64,000 bases of DNA from Alteromonas gilva (GTDB taxonomy: Bacteria; Pseudomonadota; Gammaproteobacteria; Enterobacterales; Alteromonadaceae), in NCBI RefSeq assembly GCF_028595265.1, contig NZ_JAQQXP010000001.1, forward strand, positions 496,001 through 560,000, in the 5' to 3' direction. The notes below the pieces were generated by a model that was given only the letters and a program-made list of their open reading frames with translations, did not search any database and was not told the DNA's origin. How positions within the stretch are numbered: position 1 is the stretch's first letter; each line of letters opens with the position of its first letter. Both the position numbers and the translations under genes were made by a program. Of the stretch, positions 8,607 to 17,370 are shown piece after piece.

Positions 8607-10012
8607 GACAAACTCACCTCGCTGCTTTGCTTACCCGGCTGCTGAAAATCACGGGTCGCCGGGTTATCCTCAAAAGGCTGTTTGATGGCGGCAATTAACG
8701 CCTCGGCCGGGCCAAAATCGCCTTGCTCCGCGGCGTCGATGGCGTTTTGTAAATAGTGCGTGCGGGGTATCACCGCCGGGTTTAATGTTGTAAGTAACTG
8801 CTTACTTTTATCCTGAGAGCTACTAATCCTGCGTTGCCGGTAGTTCTGCCACCAGTTATCAAAGGCTTCTCGGTCAATAACATGGTCGCGTAATGGTGTG
8901 TGTTTCTCATTGGGATCGGCCGTTGCCAGTTGCCTGAAGCTATGGGTATAGTCGAGTGTGTTTTGTTCCAGTAGCGCCAGCCACTGCTGTAAACAGGGCT
9001 CATTATCGTCATTGTCGTCTAATCCCATCCGGCTAAACATTTGATGCCGGTACTGGCTTAAAAATGTGGGTTCAAACCGGGCCAGACACGCGCGAATGTC
9101 ATCGGTGCTCAGGTAATCGGTAAAGGTGTGTGCCAGGGCATTTAAATTCCACAGTGCAATGCCGGGCTGACGGTCAAACGCATAGCGGCCTTCATAATCG
9201 GAATGGTTAAACACCGCATCAGACTTAAAGTGCTCCAGGAATGCGTAAGGCCCGTAATCAAAGGTAATGCCGTGAATCGACATATTGTCGGTATTCATTA
9301 CTCCATGAACAAATCCGTGAGCTTGCCACAGGGCAATCATGCGTGCGGTGCGCAGGGTGATGGCGGTAAGTAATGCCTTATGCGGATTTGCCTGTTGCCG
9401 GCATTCCGGGAGATGGTTCGCCAGGGTATAGTTCATCAGCTTGTCGAGGATGTCCGGCTGGCGACTATGAAAATAATACTCAAAATGGCCAAAACGCAGG
9501 TGGCTTGGTGCCATGCGGATCATCATGGCGCCCGGTTCAAGCTGCTCACGCAAGATTGAATGCTGACTGGTCATCAGACATAACGCGCGGGAGGTTGGAA
9601 TGCCCAGATGATGTAAGGCTTCGGAGGCGATGTATTCACGCAGTGTAGAGCGCAATACCGCGCGCCCGTCAGCATGGCGGGAATAAGGCGTTTGACCGGC
9701 ACCTTTTAGGTGTAAATCAAAGGACTGGCCATTTTCATCGGTCACTTCACCCAGTAACAACCCCCGCCCGTCACCAAGCTGAGGGTTCCAGTGGCCAAAC
9801 TGATGGCCACCGTATTTTTGTGCGACCGCATTGGCCGCAAGTTTGCCATCAGGCGAAAAAATGGCTGTCATTAATTCCTTACCAGCTGGCAGGTTAAACT
9901 GCTTTGCCAGGTCAGTGTTATGCAATTGCAAGGCAATACCATCAAGTGTTTGCGGTGTTACCTTGCTCACTGTTTCAGGCAGTGCTGTTGCATACTTATG
10001 GCTTAATAACAT
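8594..10012 (-). CDS. selO: Protein adenylyltransferase SelO (YdiU)
   Basis: A pseudokinase of 472 residues that transfers AMP from ATP to hydroxyl side chains of target proteins and is linked to oxidative stress in E. coli. Visible family features are AQKYGGHQFGHWNPQLGDGR, LHLKGAGQTPYSR, GRAVLRSTLREYIASEA, FVHGVMNTDNMSIHG and IDYGP-like FDYGPYAFLE. The protein ends in SCSS. The cysteine third from the end is at the position where eukaryotic SelO has selenocysteine, so this is the Cys form, as in E. coli. The downstream small gene overlaps it. Confidence 0.93.
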   Translation of the reverse strand: MLLSHKYATALPETVSKVTPQTLDGIALQLHNTDLAKQFNLPAGKELMTAIFSPDGKLAANAVAQKYGGHQFGHWNPQLGDGRGLLLGEVTDENGQSFDLHLKGAGQTPYSRHADGRAVLRSTLREYIASEALHHLGIPTSRALCLMTSQHSILREQLEPGAMMIRMAPSHLRFGHFEYYFHSRQPDILDKLMNYTLANHLPECRQQANPHKALLTAITLRTARMIALWQAHGFVHGVMNTDNMSIHGITFDYGPYAFLEHFKSDAVFNHSDYEGRYAFDRQPGIALWNLNALAHTFTDYLSTDDIRACLARFEPTFLSQYRHQMFSRMGLDDNDDNEPCLQQWLALLEQNTLDYTHSFRQLATADPNEKHTPLRDHVIDREAFDNWWQNYRQRRISSSQDKSKQLLTTLNPAVIPRTHYLQNAIDAAEQGDFGPAEALIAAIKQPFEDNPATRDFQQPGKQSSEVSLSCSS

Positions 10013-10246
10013 TGAAACCTCGTTTATTGTGCGCCGTGTTTATCATTAGCTGGTTATGCGCTGCCAGTGTAGCATTTTGCGGCGGATAATAATCTAGTGG
10101 CTGTTGGTCATATGATGCTGGCTGTGCAGGTAATATGGTGATTGGTAAGGTTAATATTAAGCTCTTAGGACGTTTAAATGTAAGGCGCGTCGTTATATGC
10201 TGATACGCTGAATAGTCATATTGTCATAACCGGGAGTAATGTCACG

Positions 10247-10942
10247 TTGTCTGAACCTCAGGTACCCGTAGCAATAAACCTTGAGCAGGTCTATTACCAA
10301 TACCCGAAAAACGGCGCGGAGCTGTCGATCCCTGCGTGGCAGGTGTTGCAGGGCGAGCGCGTATTTTTGTATGGCCCGTCCGGTTCAGGTAAAACGACAT
10401 TGCTGAACCTGTTGGCGGGCGTGTTAAGCCCGGACCGTGGCAGCATTACTTTGCTCGATAGTGCGTTTTCGACGCTAAGTGGTGCTAAACGGGATCGCTT
10501 CAGAGCTCGCCATATCGGGGTGGTGTTTCAACAGTTTAACCTGATTGCGCACCTAACGGTTGCGAAAAACATCGAACTTGCCGCCTACTTTGCGGGTAAT
10601 ACCCGGGTAAAACGTGACGATATTGCTGCGCTGGTGGCAGCGCTACAACTTTCCACCGACCTGTTAGATAAGCAGGCCGGTCAGCTCAGTGTCGGTCAAC
10701 AACAGCGTGTAGCGATTGCCCGTGCCCTGATCAACCGGCCGGAGATCCTGCTGGTAGACGAACCCACCTCGGCGCTCGATGCGAGTGCCCGCGATGCGTT
10801 TATGCAGTTGCTGACGACGCTGTGTGCGAAGCTTAACGCAACGTTGATATTTGTTAGCCATGATCAGAGTTTGCAGCAATACCTCGATGTAACCGTGGCG
10901 CTATCGTCACTGTGCAGTCCCCGTGAGGACGCACCATGTTAG
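10247..10942 (+). CDS. ABC transporter ATP-binding protein (LolD/MacB-like)
   Basis: An ATPase of 231 residues of the FtsE/LolD/MacB group. It has Walker A (GPSGSGKTTLLN), a Q-loop (VFQQFNLI), the signature QLSVGQQQRVAIARAL, Walker B (ILLVDEPTSALD) and a switch histidine (FVSHD). The start is TTG at 10247, ten bases after GGGAG at 10232-10236; the ATG at 10239 is out of frame. The last seven bases overlap the start of the permease gene, so the two subunits are translationally coupled. Related pairs are often next to DUF3299 genes; here a DUF3299 gene lies 40 kb away. Confidence 0.92.
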   Translation: MSEPQVPVAINLEQVYYQYPKNGAELSIPAWQVLQGERVFLYGPSGSGKTTLLNLLAGVLSPDRGSITLLDSAFSTLSGAKRDRFRARHIGVVFQQFNLIAHLTVAKNIELAAYFAGNTRVKRDDIAALVAALQLSTDLLDKQAGQLSVGQQQRVAIARALINRPEILLVDEPTSALDASARDAFMQLLTTLCAKLNATLIFVSHDQSLQQYLDVTVALSSLCSPREDAPC

Positions 10943-12171
10943 TGTCGTTTGCCATCAGTAGTTTAAAGAGCCGGGGAAAATCCCTGGCATTAACCTTTTT
11001 GTCGCTGTTAATCAGTGTCAGTGTGTTGCTCAGTGTTGAGCACGTGAGGCTGCAGGCTGAGGCAAGTTTTAATCGCACGGTATCAGATGTTGATCTGATT
11101 GTGGGGGCGCCAAGCGGTCAGCTAAACCTGATGCTGTACAGTGTGTTCAGAATGGGCAGCCCCACCAACAATATCCGCTACGACAGTTATACCATGCTTA
11201 CGGAGCATCCTCAGGTGCGCTGGGCTATACCAATTGCGCTGGGCGATTCGCATCAGGGCTTTCGTGTGCTGGGAACCAATGAGCGCTACTTTGAGCACTT
11301 TAAATTTGGTAATAAAACACCGCTTAGCTTTAGTACCGGCGAGCCTTTTAGTGGCGTTTTCGGTGCTGTGCTGGGCGCCGATGTGGCGGCAAGTCTCAAT
11401 TATAAAGTTGGCGATGAGGTAGTTATTGCCCACGGCACAGGCTCGGTGAGTTTTACCCATCACGATGAATCTCCCTTTGTTATCAGCGGCATTCTGGCAC
11501 CTACCGGTACACCAGTGGATAAAACCGTGCATGTTAGCCTGGCAGGTGTCGAGGCAATGCATTTAACGCCGCAGGCCCGGCATGAGGTGCTGGAACACGA
11601 CGGCAGTTCCGCTGCGCAGGCGCTGCAGCCAGAGGGCGTGACAGCCGTGTTGGTAGGGTTAACGAGTAAGTTTGCAACCTTTACCTTGCAGCGCGAGCTG
11701 AATAATTACGCCGACGATCGGTTAATGGCCATTTTGCCCGGTGTCGCGCTGGCCGAAATGTGGCAGATGATGTCGAGCGTGGAAAATGTTCTGCGCTTTA
11801 TTAGTGCGCTGATTTTATTGTCGTCGTTGTTTGGTTTGTCGACCATGTTACTGGCATCTATGCAGCAACGGCAGAAAGAGATTGCGGTGCTGCGAATCAT
11901 TGGCGCCGGAGCCGGCACCATATTTCGCCTGGTATTGCTCGAAGCCCTGGTGTTATCCGGGGCGGCCTGCGCCGCGGCTGTGGTGTTGGTGACTGTAATA
12001 TTCAGTGCGTTGCAGGGCTGGTTGGCAAGCCACTATGGCATGTTTATTTCGGCAAACTTTATTACCCTGCATACCTCTGGGGTTATCGGCGTAATACTGC
12101 TGGCCAGTGTGCTTTGCAGCCTGCTGCCCGCGCTTGATGCATACCGCGGAGCCATACAGCAGAGGTTGTGA
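10936..12171 (+). CDS. FtsX/MacB-type ABC transporter permease
   Basis: A permease of 411 residues. It has one N-terminal membrane segment, a large periplasmic domain (about residues 45-275, MacB-PCD type) and three C-terminal helices with the FtsX core. A QKEIAVLRIIGA motif before the second helix is typical of LolC/MacB permeases, which work by mechanotransmission rather than by a pore. It pairs with the upstream ATPase. No outer-membrane or periplasmic partner gene is adjacent. The substrate is unknown; a link to lipoproteins or metal stress is only suggested by homologous loci. Confidence 0.9.
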   Translation: MLVSFAISSLKSRGKSLALTFLSLLISVSVLLSVEHVRLQAEASFNRTVSDVDLIVGAPSGQLNLMLYSVFRMGSPTNNIRYDSYTMLTEHPQVRWAIPIALGDSHQGFRVLGTNERYFEHFKFGNKTPLSFSTGEPFSGVFGAVLGADVAASLNYKVGDEVVIAHGTGSVSFTHHDESPFVISGILAPTGTPVDKTVHVSLAGVEAMHLTPQARHEVLEHDGSSAAQALQPEGVTAVLVGLTSKFATFTLQRELNNYADDRLMAILPGVALAEMWQMMSSVENVLRFISALILLSSLFGLSTMLLASMQQRQKEIAVLRIIGAGAGTIFRLVLLEALVLSGAACAAAVVLVTVIFSALQGWLASHYGMFISANFITLHTSGVIGVILLASVLCSLLPALDAYRGAIQQRL

Positions 12172-12320
12172 ACGTGGCGGTAAAACTATAAATACTCGTC
12201 GAAATAGCAACGAAATAGCATGCAGGTCATTTTAGGTTAATCCAATTAAATGTTTGCACGTATTGATAACATCGCATTCATGTTTTCTCTGTCTGGAAAC
12301 GGCGTTTTACAGGATTTATT

Positions 12321-13001
12321 ATGACTTCTGAAGCTGCGTTGATTGTACATCATCTCAACAATTCCCGATCTCAGCGCGTTCTTTGGCTCTTAGAAGAGTT
12401 AGGTGTTAATTACACTATCGAACACTACCAGCGCGATAGCAAAACCAATCTGGCGCCGGATTCACTCAAAGCCGTGCACTCACTGGGGCGTTCACCGGTT
12501 ATCACCCATAATGGCTATACGCTGGCTGAGTCTGGCGCAATTATTGAGTATCTGATTGGCCAGTTCGGTACCCACCTCAAACCCGGCAGTGATAATACGG
12601 CCGCGTTAAATGAATATCAGTTTTGGATGCACTTTGCCGAAGGCAGCTTAATGCCACCGCTGGTGGCCAGCTTAGTTATGGGCAAAGCGAAAGACAAAGC
12701 CAAACCTTTCTTTATGAAACCGGTGGTGGCAAAAGTGGTCGACGCCATTACGGATGCTTATTACGGACCAAATCTCAAGCGCAGTCTCGAATACGTTGAT
12801 GCCCATTTGGCAAAGCATGAGTGGTTTGCCGGTGAGACGCTGAGCGGTGCTGATTTTCAGATGAGTTTTCCGCTTGAGGCGATGCTGGGACGAGTTGGTA
12901 AGGGGCTGTATCCGGCAATTGATGCCTGGGTGAACAAAATACATGGCCGCGAGGCTTACCAGCGCGGAGTCGAAAAAGGTGGAGAATACGCCTACGCCTA
13001 A
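12321..13001 (+). CDS. Glutathione S-transferase family protein
   Basis: A protein of 226 residues with an N-terminal thioredoxin-like GST domain (residues 6-85: HHLNNSRSQRVLWLLEELG, then GRSPVITHNGYTLAESGAIIEYL with the cis-proline and the SGAII glutathione-binding turn) and a helical C-terminal domain. The active-site position near SRSQRV suggests a serine/asparagine-type GST. AGGATTT lies before the ATG. It is a single gene convergent with recQ. It should conjugate glutathione to electrophiles or act as a peroxidase; the natural substrate is unknown. Confidence 0.9.
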   Translation: MTSEAALIVHHLNNSRSQRVLWLLEELGVNYTIEHYQRDSKTNLAPDSLKAVHSLGRSPVITHNGYTLAESGAIIEYLIGQFGTHLKPGSDNTAALNEYQFWMHFAEGSLMPPLVASLVMGKAKDKAKPFFMKPVVAKVVDAITDAYYGPNLKRSLEYVDAHLAKHEWFAGETLSGADFQMSFPLEAMLGRVGKGLYPAIDAWVNKIHGREAYQRGVEKGGEYAYA

Positions 13002-13021
13002 GCGGCAGGCGCTAACCAATT

Positions 13022-14941
13022 TTACACGTTATGGTCGCGTTCCAGGTAGTCGTTAATCAACTGCAAAAACGGCACACCATAGCGTTCCAGCTTGGTAAGA
13101 CCCACACCGCTGACCGCCAGGAAAGCGTCCTTGCTGGTGGGTTTAATGGACGCCATTTCGGCCAGCGTGGCGTCGCTGAAAATAACAAACGGCGGTACAT
13201 CGTGCTCCTGGGCAAGGACTTTGCGCAGGTGTTTAAGGCGGGCAAACAGCACCTTATCGTAGTTTTTAAGCGCGGGTTTAACCGGTTTTTCAGCTTTGAT
13301 CTCCAGCCGTGGTGTTGCCAGCTCTACCGCAATCTCACCTTTGAGTACCGGCCTGGCGGCTTCGGTTAACCGCAATACCGCATGGCTGGCAATATCCACG
13401 CGGATCAGGCCGCGGTGAATAAGCTGGTTAATAATATTGTGCCAGTACTGGTCGTTGTGATCTTTGCCGATACCCCAGGTAGACAGCTTATCGTGTCCGG
13501 CTTCCTGTAAGCGCTTGAGATTTTTGCCGCGCAGTATGTCAATGATGTATTGGGTGGCGTATTGCTGTTGTACCCGCAATATGCAGCTGAGCACTTTTTG
13601 GGCGACCTGCAGGCCATCAAAGGGCCGCGGCGGATCAAGACAAATATCGCAGTTGCCACAGGCCTTGTCGCTAAATTCAGAAAAGTAATTTAACAGCACC
13701 TGGCGGCGACAGGTTTGCGCTTCGGCAAAAGCCTCCATGGCGGCAAATTTTTGTAGTTCGATGGCGTTGCGATCGGCCAGGTTGCCTTGCTCTATCCATT
13801 GTTTTACCCGCGCACTGTCTTTCTCGTCGAACAGCAGCAACGCCTCGGCGGGCAATCCGTCGCGCCCGGCCCGACCGGTTTCCTGATAGTAGCTTTCGAT
13901 ACTGCGCGGCACGTCATGGTGCACCACAAAACGCACGTTAGACTTATTAATGCCCATTCCAAAGGCAACCGTGGCCACCACCACATCAATTTTGTCGGTT
14001 ATAAACTGGCGCTGTACCCAGGCCCGCTCGTCGGCGTCCATGCCGGCATGATAAGCCGCACTACGAAACCCCTGGCGGTGCAGTTTGGCACTTAAGTCGT
14101 CTACCTTGGCGCGGGAATTACAGTAAATAATGCCGCTGCCACCATCCTGCTGACGAATGTAAGTGACAATTTGTTCAAAGGGTTTGTACTTTGCAATGAC
14201 CCGGTAGCGAATATTGGGCCGGTCGAACGAGCCCTTATACACCAGCGGTTCATCGAGTCCGAGCTGGATCTGAATATCTTGCTGCGTGGTTGTGTCGGCG
14301 GTAGCGGTTAAGCCAATAACCGGAATGTCGTGAAAACGCTGCTTGAGCATACCGAGTTCGCGATAGTCCTGACGAAAGTCGTGACCCCAGTGCGACACGC
14401 AGTGGGCCTCATCAACGGCAAATAAGGCAATTTTGGTGTGCGACAGCATATTTAAAAAAGCGCGTTGCAGCAGCCTTTCAGGTGACACATAAATGATATC
14501 GTAAAAGCCATCCTGAAGTTTTTTTACCCTGGCCTGATACTCTTCGTTACTCAGCGATGAATTTAAATAGGCCGCTTTAACGCCGGCTTCGCGTAACTGC
14601 TCTACCTGATCCTGCATGAGCGATATAAGCGGTGATACGACAATACCGGTGCCTTCGCGCACGATGGCAGGGATCTGATAACACAATGATTTGCCGCCAC
14701 CGGTGGGAAGCAATACCAGTACGTCTTTACCCGCAATGGTATGTTCGATGACCTCGGCCTGCCCATCCCGGAAAGCGCTGTAACCAAAAATATCTTTGAG
14801 AATTTGCTGCGCATTGGGGGCAGGGCCAGCGGCATCACTAACCATGGTTTCACGCCGGTCAGCCGCGGTCGCAATAGCGCTTTGGCTATCGGGCTCTTGT
14901 TGCTTTGGAGAGGTATCGGGTAGTGCTGTCATGAGGTGCAA
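13022..14941 (-). CDS. recQ: ATP-dependent DNA helicase RecQ
   Basis: A 3'-5' DNA helicase of 639 residues for recombination and fork repair. Domains in order: helicase core with Walker A (LLPTGGGKSLCY), DEAH box (AVDEAHCVSHWGHDFR) and motif VI (QETGRAGRDG); the zinc-binding RecQ-Ct with four cysteines (CRRQVLLNYF, CGNCDICLDPP); a winged helix; and a C-terminal HRDC domain (FARLKHLRKVLAQEHDVPPF). The first 40 residues are polar and unlike the family, so the true start may be a little downstream. In E. coli recQ is also close to rarD and uvrD. Confidence 0.95.
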   Translation of the reverse strand: MHLMTALPDTSPKQQEPDSQSAIATAADRRETMVSDAAGPAPNAQQILKDIFGYSAFRDGQAEVIEHTIAGKDVLVLLPTGGGKSLCYQIPAIVREGTGIVVSPLISLMQDQVEQLREAGVKAAYLNSSLSNEEYQARVKKLQDGFYDIIYVSPERLLQRAFLNMLSHTKIALFAVDEAHCVSHWGHDFRQDYRELGMLKQRFHDIPVIGLTATADTTTQQDIQIQLGLDEPLVYKGSFDRPNIRYRVIAKYKPFEQIVTYIRQQDGGSGIIYCNSRAKVDDLSAKLHRQGFRSAAYHAGMDADERAWVQRQFITDKIDVVVATVAFGMGINKSNVRFVVHHDVPRSIESYYQETGRAGRDGLPAEALLLFDEKDSARVKQWIEQGNLADRNAIELQKFAAMEAFAEAQTCRRQVLLNYFSEFSDKACGNCDICLDPPRPFDGLQVAQKVLSCILRVQQQYATQYIIDILRGKNLKRLQEAGHDKLSTWGIGKDHNDQYWHNIINQLIHRGLIRVDIASHAVLRLTEAARPVLKGEIAVELATPRLEIKAEKPVKPALKNYDKVLFARLKHLRKVLAQEHDVPPFVIFSDATLAEMASIKPTSKDAFLAVSGVGLTKLERYGVPFLQLINDYLERDHNV

Positions 14942-15082
14942 AGTGTACGCGTTTTTGAATGCGGATTCACGGCTTTTTACCAGCAGTTTTTGCTAGGTTT
15001 ACGCTGGTCAGCGCCGTGCTGCCACAGAGTAATACCAGTGTGCCCGGGTTCGATGATATGATAAAAGAAATTTCGCTGTACG

Positions 15083-16429
15083 GTGAAGAAGATGGCTGAA
15101 GCATTACCAGATTTAATTGAAGAGCTCGTTACCGATAAAGGGCCCGATGATATTCAGGCTGTTGCCGAGTTACTGCTGCCTGCCGAAGATGTCGAGATCG
15201 CAACGCTGCTGGAATCCTTGCCGGTAGAAGAGCGGATTTCATTGTGGGAAGTATTACCAGACACGCGCAAAGTCGACGTGCTGGTGGAGATGCGTAGCGA
15301 TCCACGGGAAGTGCTGATTGCGGCCATGGCCGACGAGCAATGGTCTGCCATACTCGCCGATATCGACGCCGAAGAACTGCTTGAGCTGATGGACTCTTTG
15401 CCTTCCCGGCTTATTGATCTGGCTTATCAGGCGCTGGATAAACAGCAACAGGCCTATTTTCGTGATGCTACGCAGTTTCCCGACGAGCAGGTGGGGCACT
15501 GGATTTCTCATGAAATGCTGGTGTTGCCATTAAATGCCAAGGTGCGGGATGGTTTGCGCTTGATTCGCCGTAATGTGCCGTCTCACTGCGATACGGTGTT
15601 TTTAGTGAATCGCTCCGGTCACTTCTCGGCCGCCGTTAAGCTCACCCGGGTATTTGGCGCCCCGGAACATTTACCCATGGTTGAGCTGACCGAAGAATCG
15701 TTACCGGTCATTAAAGGCGCCGACGATGCCACCAATGCCTCGTTACTGGTGCAGCGAAGTGGCTATGCAGCATTACCGGTTGTCGATGACAGTAACAAGT
15801 TACTCGGGCGCCTGGACGTGCTCAGTGCCAGTGAACTGGTTAACGAAAACTACGAGCGTCAGGTAATGGCCACCGCCGGTATGGATGAAGACGAGGATTT
15901 ATTTGCGCCGGTCGCAAAAAGTGCGCGCAGCCGGGCATTATGGCTCGGTCTCAATCTTTTAACGGCGTTTCTGGCCTCCTGGTTTATTGGTTTATTTGAA
16001 GCAACCTTGCAGCAAGTGGTCGCACTGGCGGTATTGATGCCGGTGGTTGCCAGCATGGGCGGTATTGCCGGTAGCCAAACGCTCACCCTGATTGTACGGG
16101 GCCTGGCGCTTGGCCAGGTAACCAGTGCGAACCTTAAAGCCCTGATGACCAAGGAGCTCAAAGTCGGTGGTGTGAATGGCGTTATCTGGGCCTTAGTGAT
16201 TGGCATCGTCGCCTTTATGTGGTTTAACGATCCGCTCCTGGGTGTGGTAATTTGTTTAGCTATTTTCCTCAACATTCTGGCCGCAGCACTGGCCGGTGTG
16301 ATGCTGCCGGTGATTTTGGAAAAGCTAAAAATTGATCCGGCGTTGTCGGGTTCTGTGATCCTGACTACCGTGACCGATATTGTCGGCTTTGTGGCCTTTC
16401 TGGGGCTTGGCAGTTTGTTTTTATTGTAA
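15083..16429 (+). CDS. mgtE: Magnesium transporter MgtE
   Basis: An MgtE channel of 448 residues. The N domain is a superhelix of short repeats (residues 5-130), followed by a pair of CBS domains (about 135-260) that sense Mg and gate the pore, then five membrane helices (about 285-448) with the selectivity segment around MPVVASMGGIAGSQTLTL. The start is GTG at 15083 or ATG at 15092. The gene lies between recQ and rarD, where E. coli has corA within a few genes, so an unrelated Mg transporter occupies a similar position. It is probably followed in the same transcript by rarD (17-base gap). Confidence 0.93.
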   Translation: MKKMAEALPDLIEELVTDKGPDDIQAVAELLLPAEDVEIATLLESLPVEERISLWEVLPDTRKVDVLVEMRSDPREVLIAAMADEQWSAILADIDAEELLELMDSLPSRLIDLAYQALDKQQQAYFRDATQFPDEQVGHWISHEMLVLPLNAKVRDGLRLIRRNVPSHCDTVFLVNRSGHFSAAVKLTRVFGAPEHLPMVELTEESLPVIKGADDATNASLLVQRSGYAALPVVDDSNKLLGRLDVLSASELVNENYERQVMATAGMDEDEDLFAPVAKSARSRALWLGLNLLTAFLASWFIGLFEATLQQVVALAVLMPVVASMGGIAGSQTLTLIVRGLALGQVTSANLKALMTKELKVGGVNGVIWALVIGIVAFMWFNDPLLGVVICLAIFLNILAAALAGVMLPVILEKLKIDPALSGSVILTTVTDIVGFVAFLGLGSLFLL

Positions 16430-16446
16430 TGTAAAAAGGACTTTGC

Positions 16447-17370
16447 GTGGCCAACGATGCGGTTCAACGCCAGGCTTTTGCCGGTATTCTCTATGCCATA
16501 GCGGCGTATACCATGTGGGGTATCGCGCCGCTGTATTTTAAGCAGATTATTGCGGTACCGGCTCCGGATATTTTAATGCACCGGGTAGTGTGGTCGGCCG
16601 CGTTGCTTGCTTTGTTGCTTATTGGTCTGGGTCAGGTTGCCAAGGTTCGGATTATCTTTAAATCAAGGCGCCTGGTCGGCTTATTGATTGTGGCCAGTAT
16701 ACTGCTGGCCGGTAACTGGCTGTTATTTATCTGGGCGGTAAACTCCGGCTTAATGCTTGAAGCCAGCCTGGGGTATTACATTAATCCGCTGTTGAATGTG
16801 TTTCTGGCCCGGCTGTTTTTGAACGAGCGTCTGCGCCGCATGCAGCAGCTTGCGGTAGTGCTGGCACTGATTGGTGTGGCCAACATTATTATTGCCCATG
16901 GCACCTTGCCGTGGGTGGCACTGAGTCTTGCCGGCAGCTTTGCGATATACGGTTTATTGCGTCGCCAGATCCCGGTAGAACCATTACCGGGCCTGTTTAT
17001 GGAAACCCTGGTGTTATTGCCGTTTGCGGCGGGTTATTGGCTGTTCTTTGCCTCGGATGTCGGGCGCATGACCGGCAATGAAATGTCACTCAATGCCTGG
17101 TTAATGGCCGCTGGCGTGGTCACCACCATGCCATTGCTGGCATTTAATGCTGCGGCGAAGCGGATTATGTTTACCACTCTTGGGCTGATTCAGTATATCG
17201 GCCCGAGCTTAATGTTTATTTTTGCCGTGGTGTTGTATAACGAACCGCTGGAGCCGGCGCGATTGGTGACGTTTGCTTTGGTATGGTGCGGACTAGTGCT
17301 CTTTAGTATTGACTCGCTTAAGGTGTACCGCCAGCAACGTAAGGCGCGTAAGGCTGCTCAGGCCGCCTAG
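16447..17370 (+). CDS. rarD: EamA-family transporter RarD
   Basis: A membrane protein of 307 residues with ten predicted helices in two EamA-like halves. The N-terminus AIAAYTMWGIAPLYFKQI and the segment ASLGYYINPLLNVFL are characteristic of RarD. The start is GTG at 16447 with AAGGA six bases upstream. Family members are drug/metabolite exporters; E. coli RarD is annotated as a chloramphenicol-sensitivity protein but its substrate is not established. It overlaps the convergent diguanylate cyclase gene by four bases. Confidence 0.92.
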   Translation: MANDAVQRQAFAGILYAIAAYTMWGIAPLYFKQIIAVPAPDILMHRVVWSAALLALLLIGLGQVAKVRIIFKSRRLVGLLIVASILLAGNWLLFIWAVNSGLMLEASLGYYINPLLNVFLARLFLNERLRRMQQLAVVLALIGVANIIIAHGTLPWVALSLAGSFAIYGLLRRQIPVEPLPGLFMETLVLLPFAAGYWLFFASDVGRMTGNEMSLNAWLMAAGVVTTMPLLAFNAAAKRIMFTTLGLIQYIGPSLMFIFAVVLYNEPLEPARLVTFALVWCGLVLFSIDSLKVYRQQRKARKAAQAA

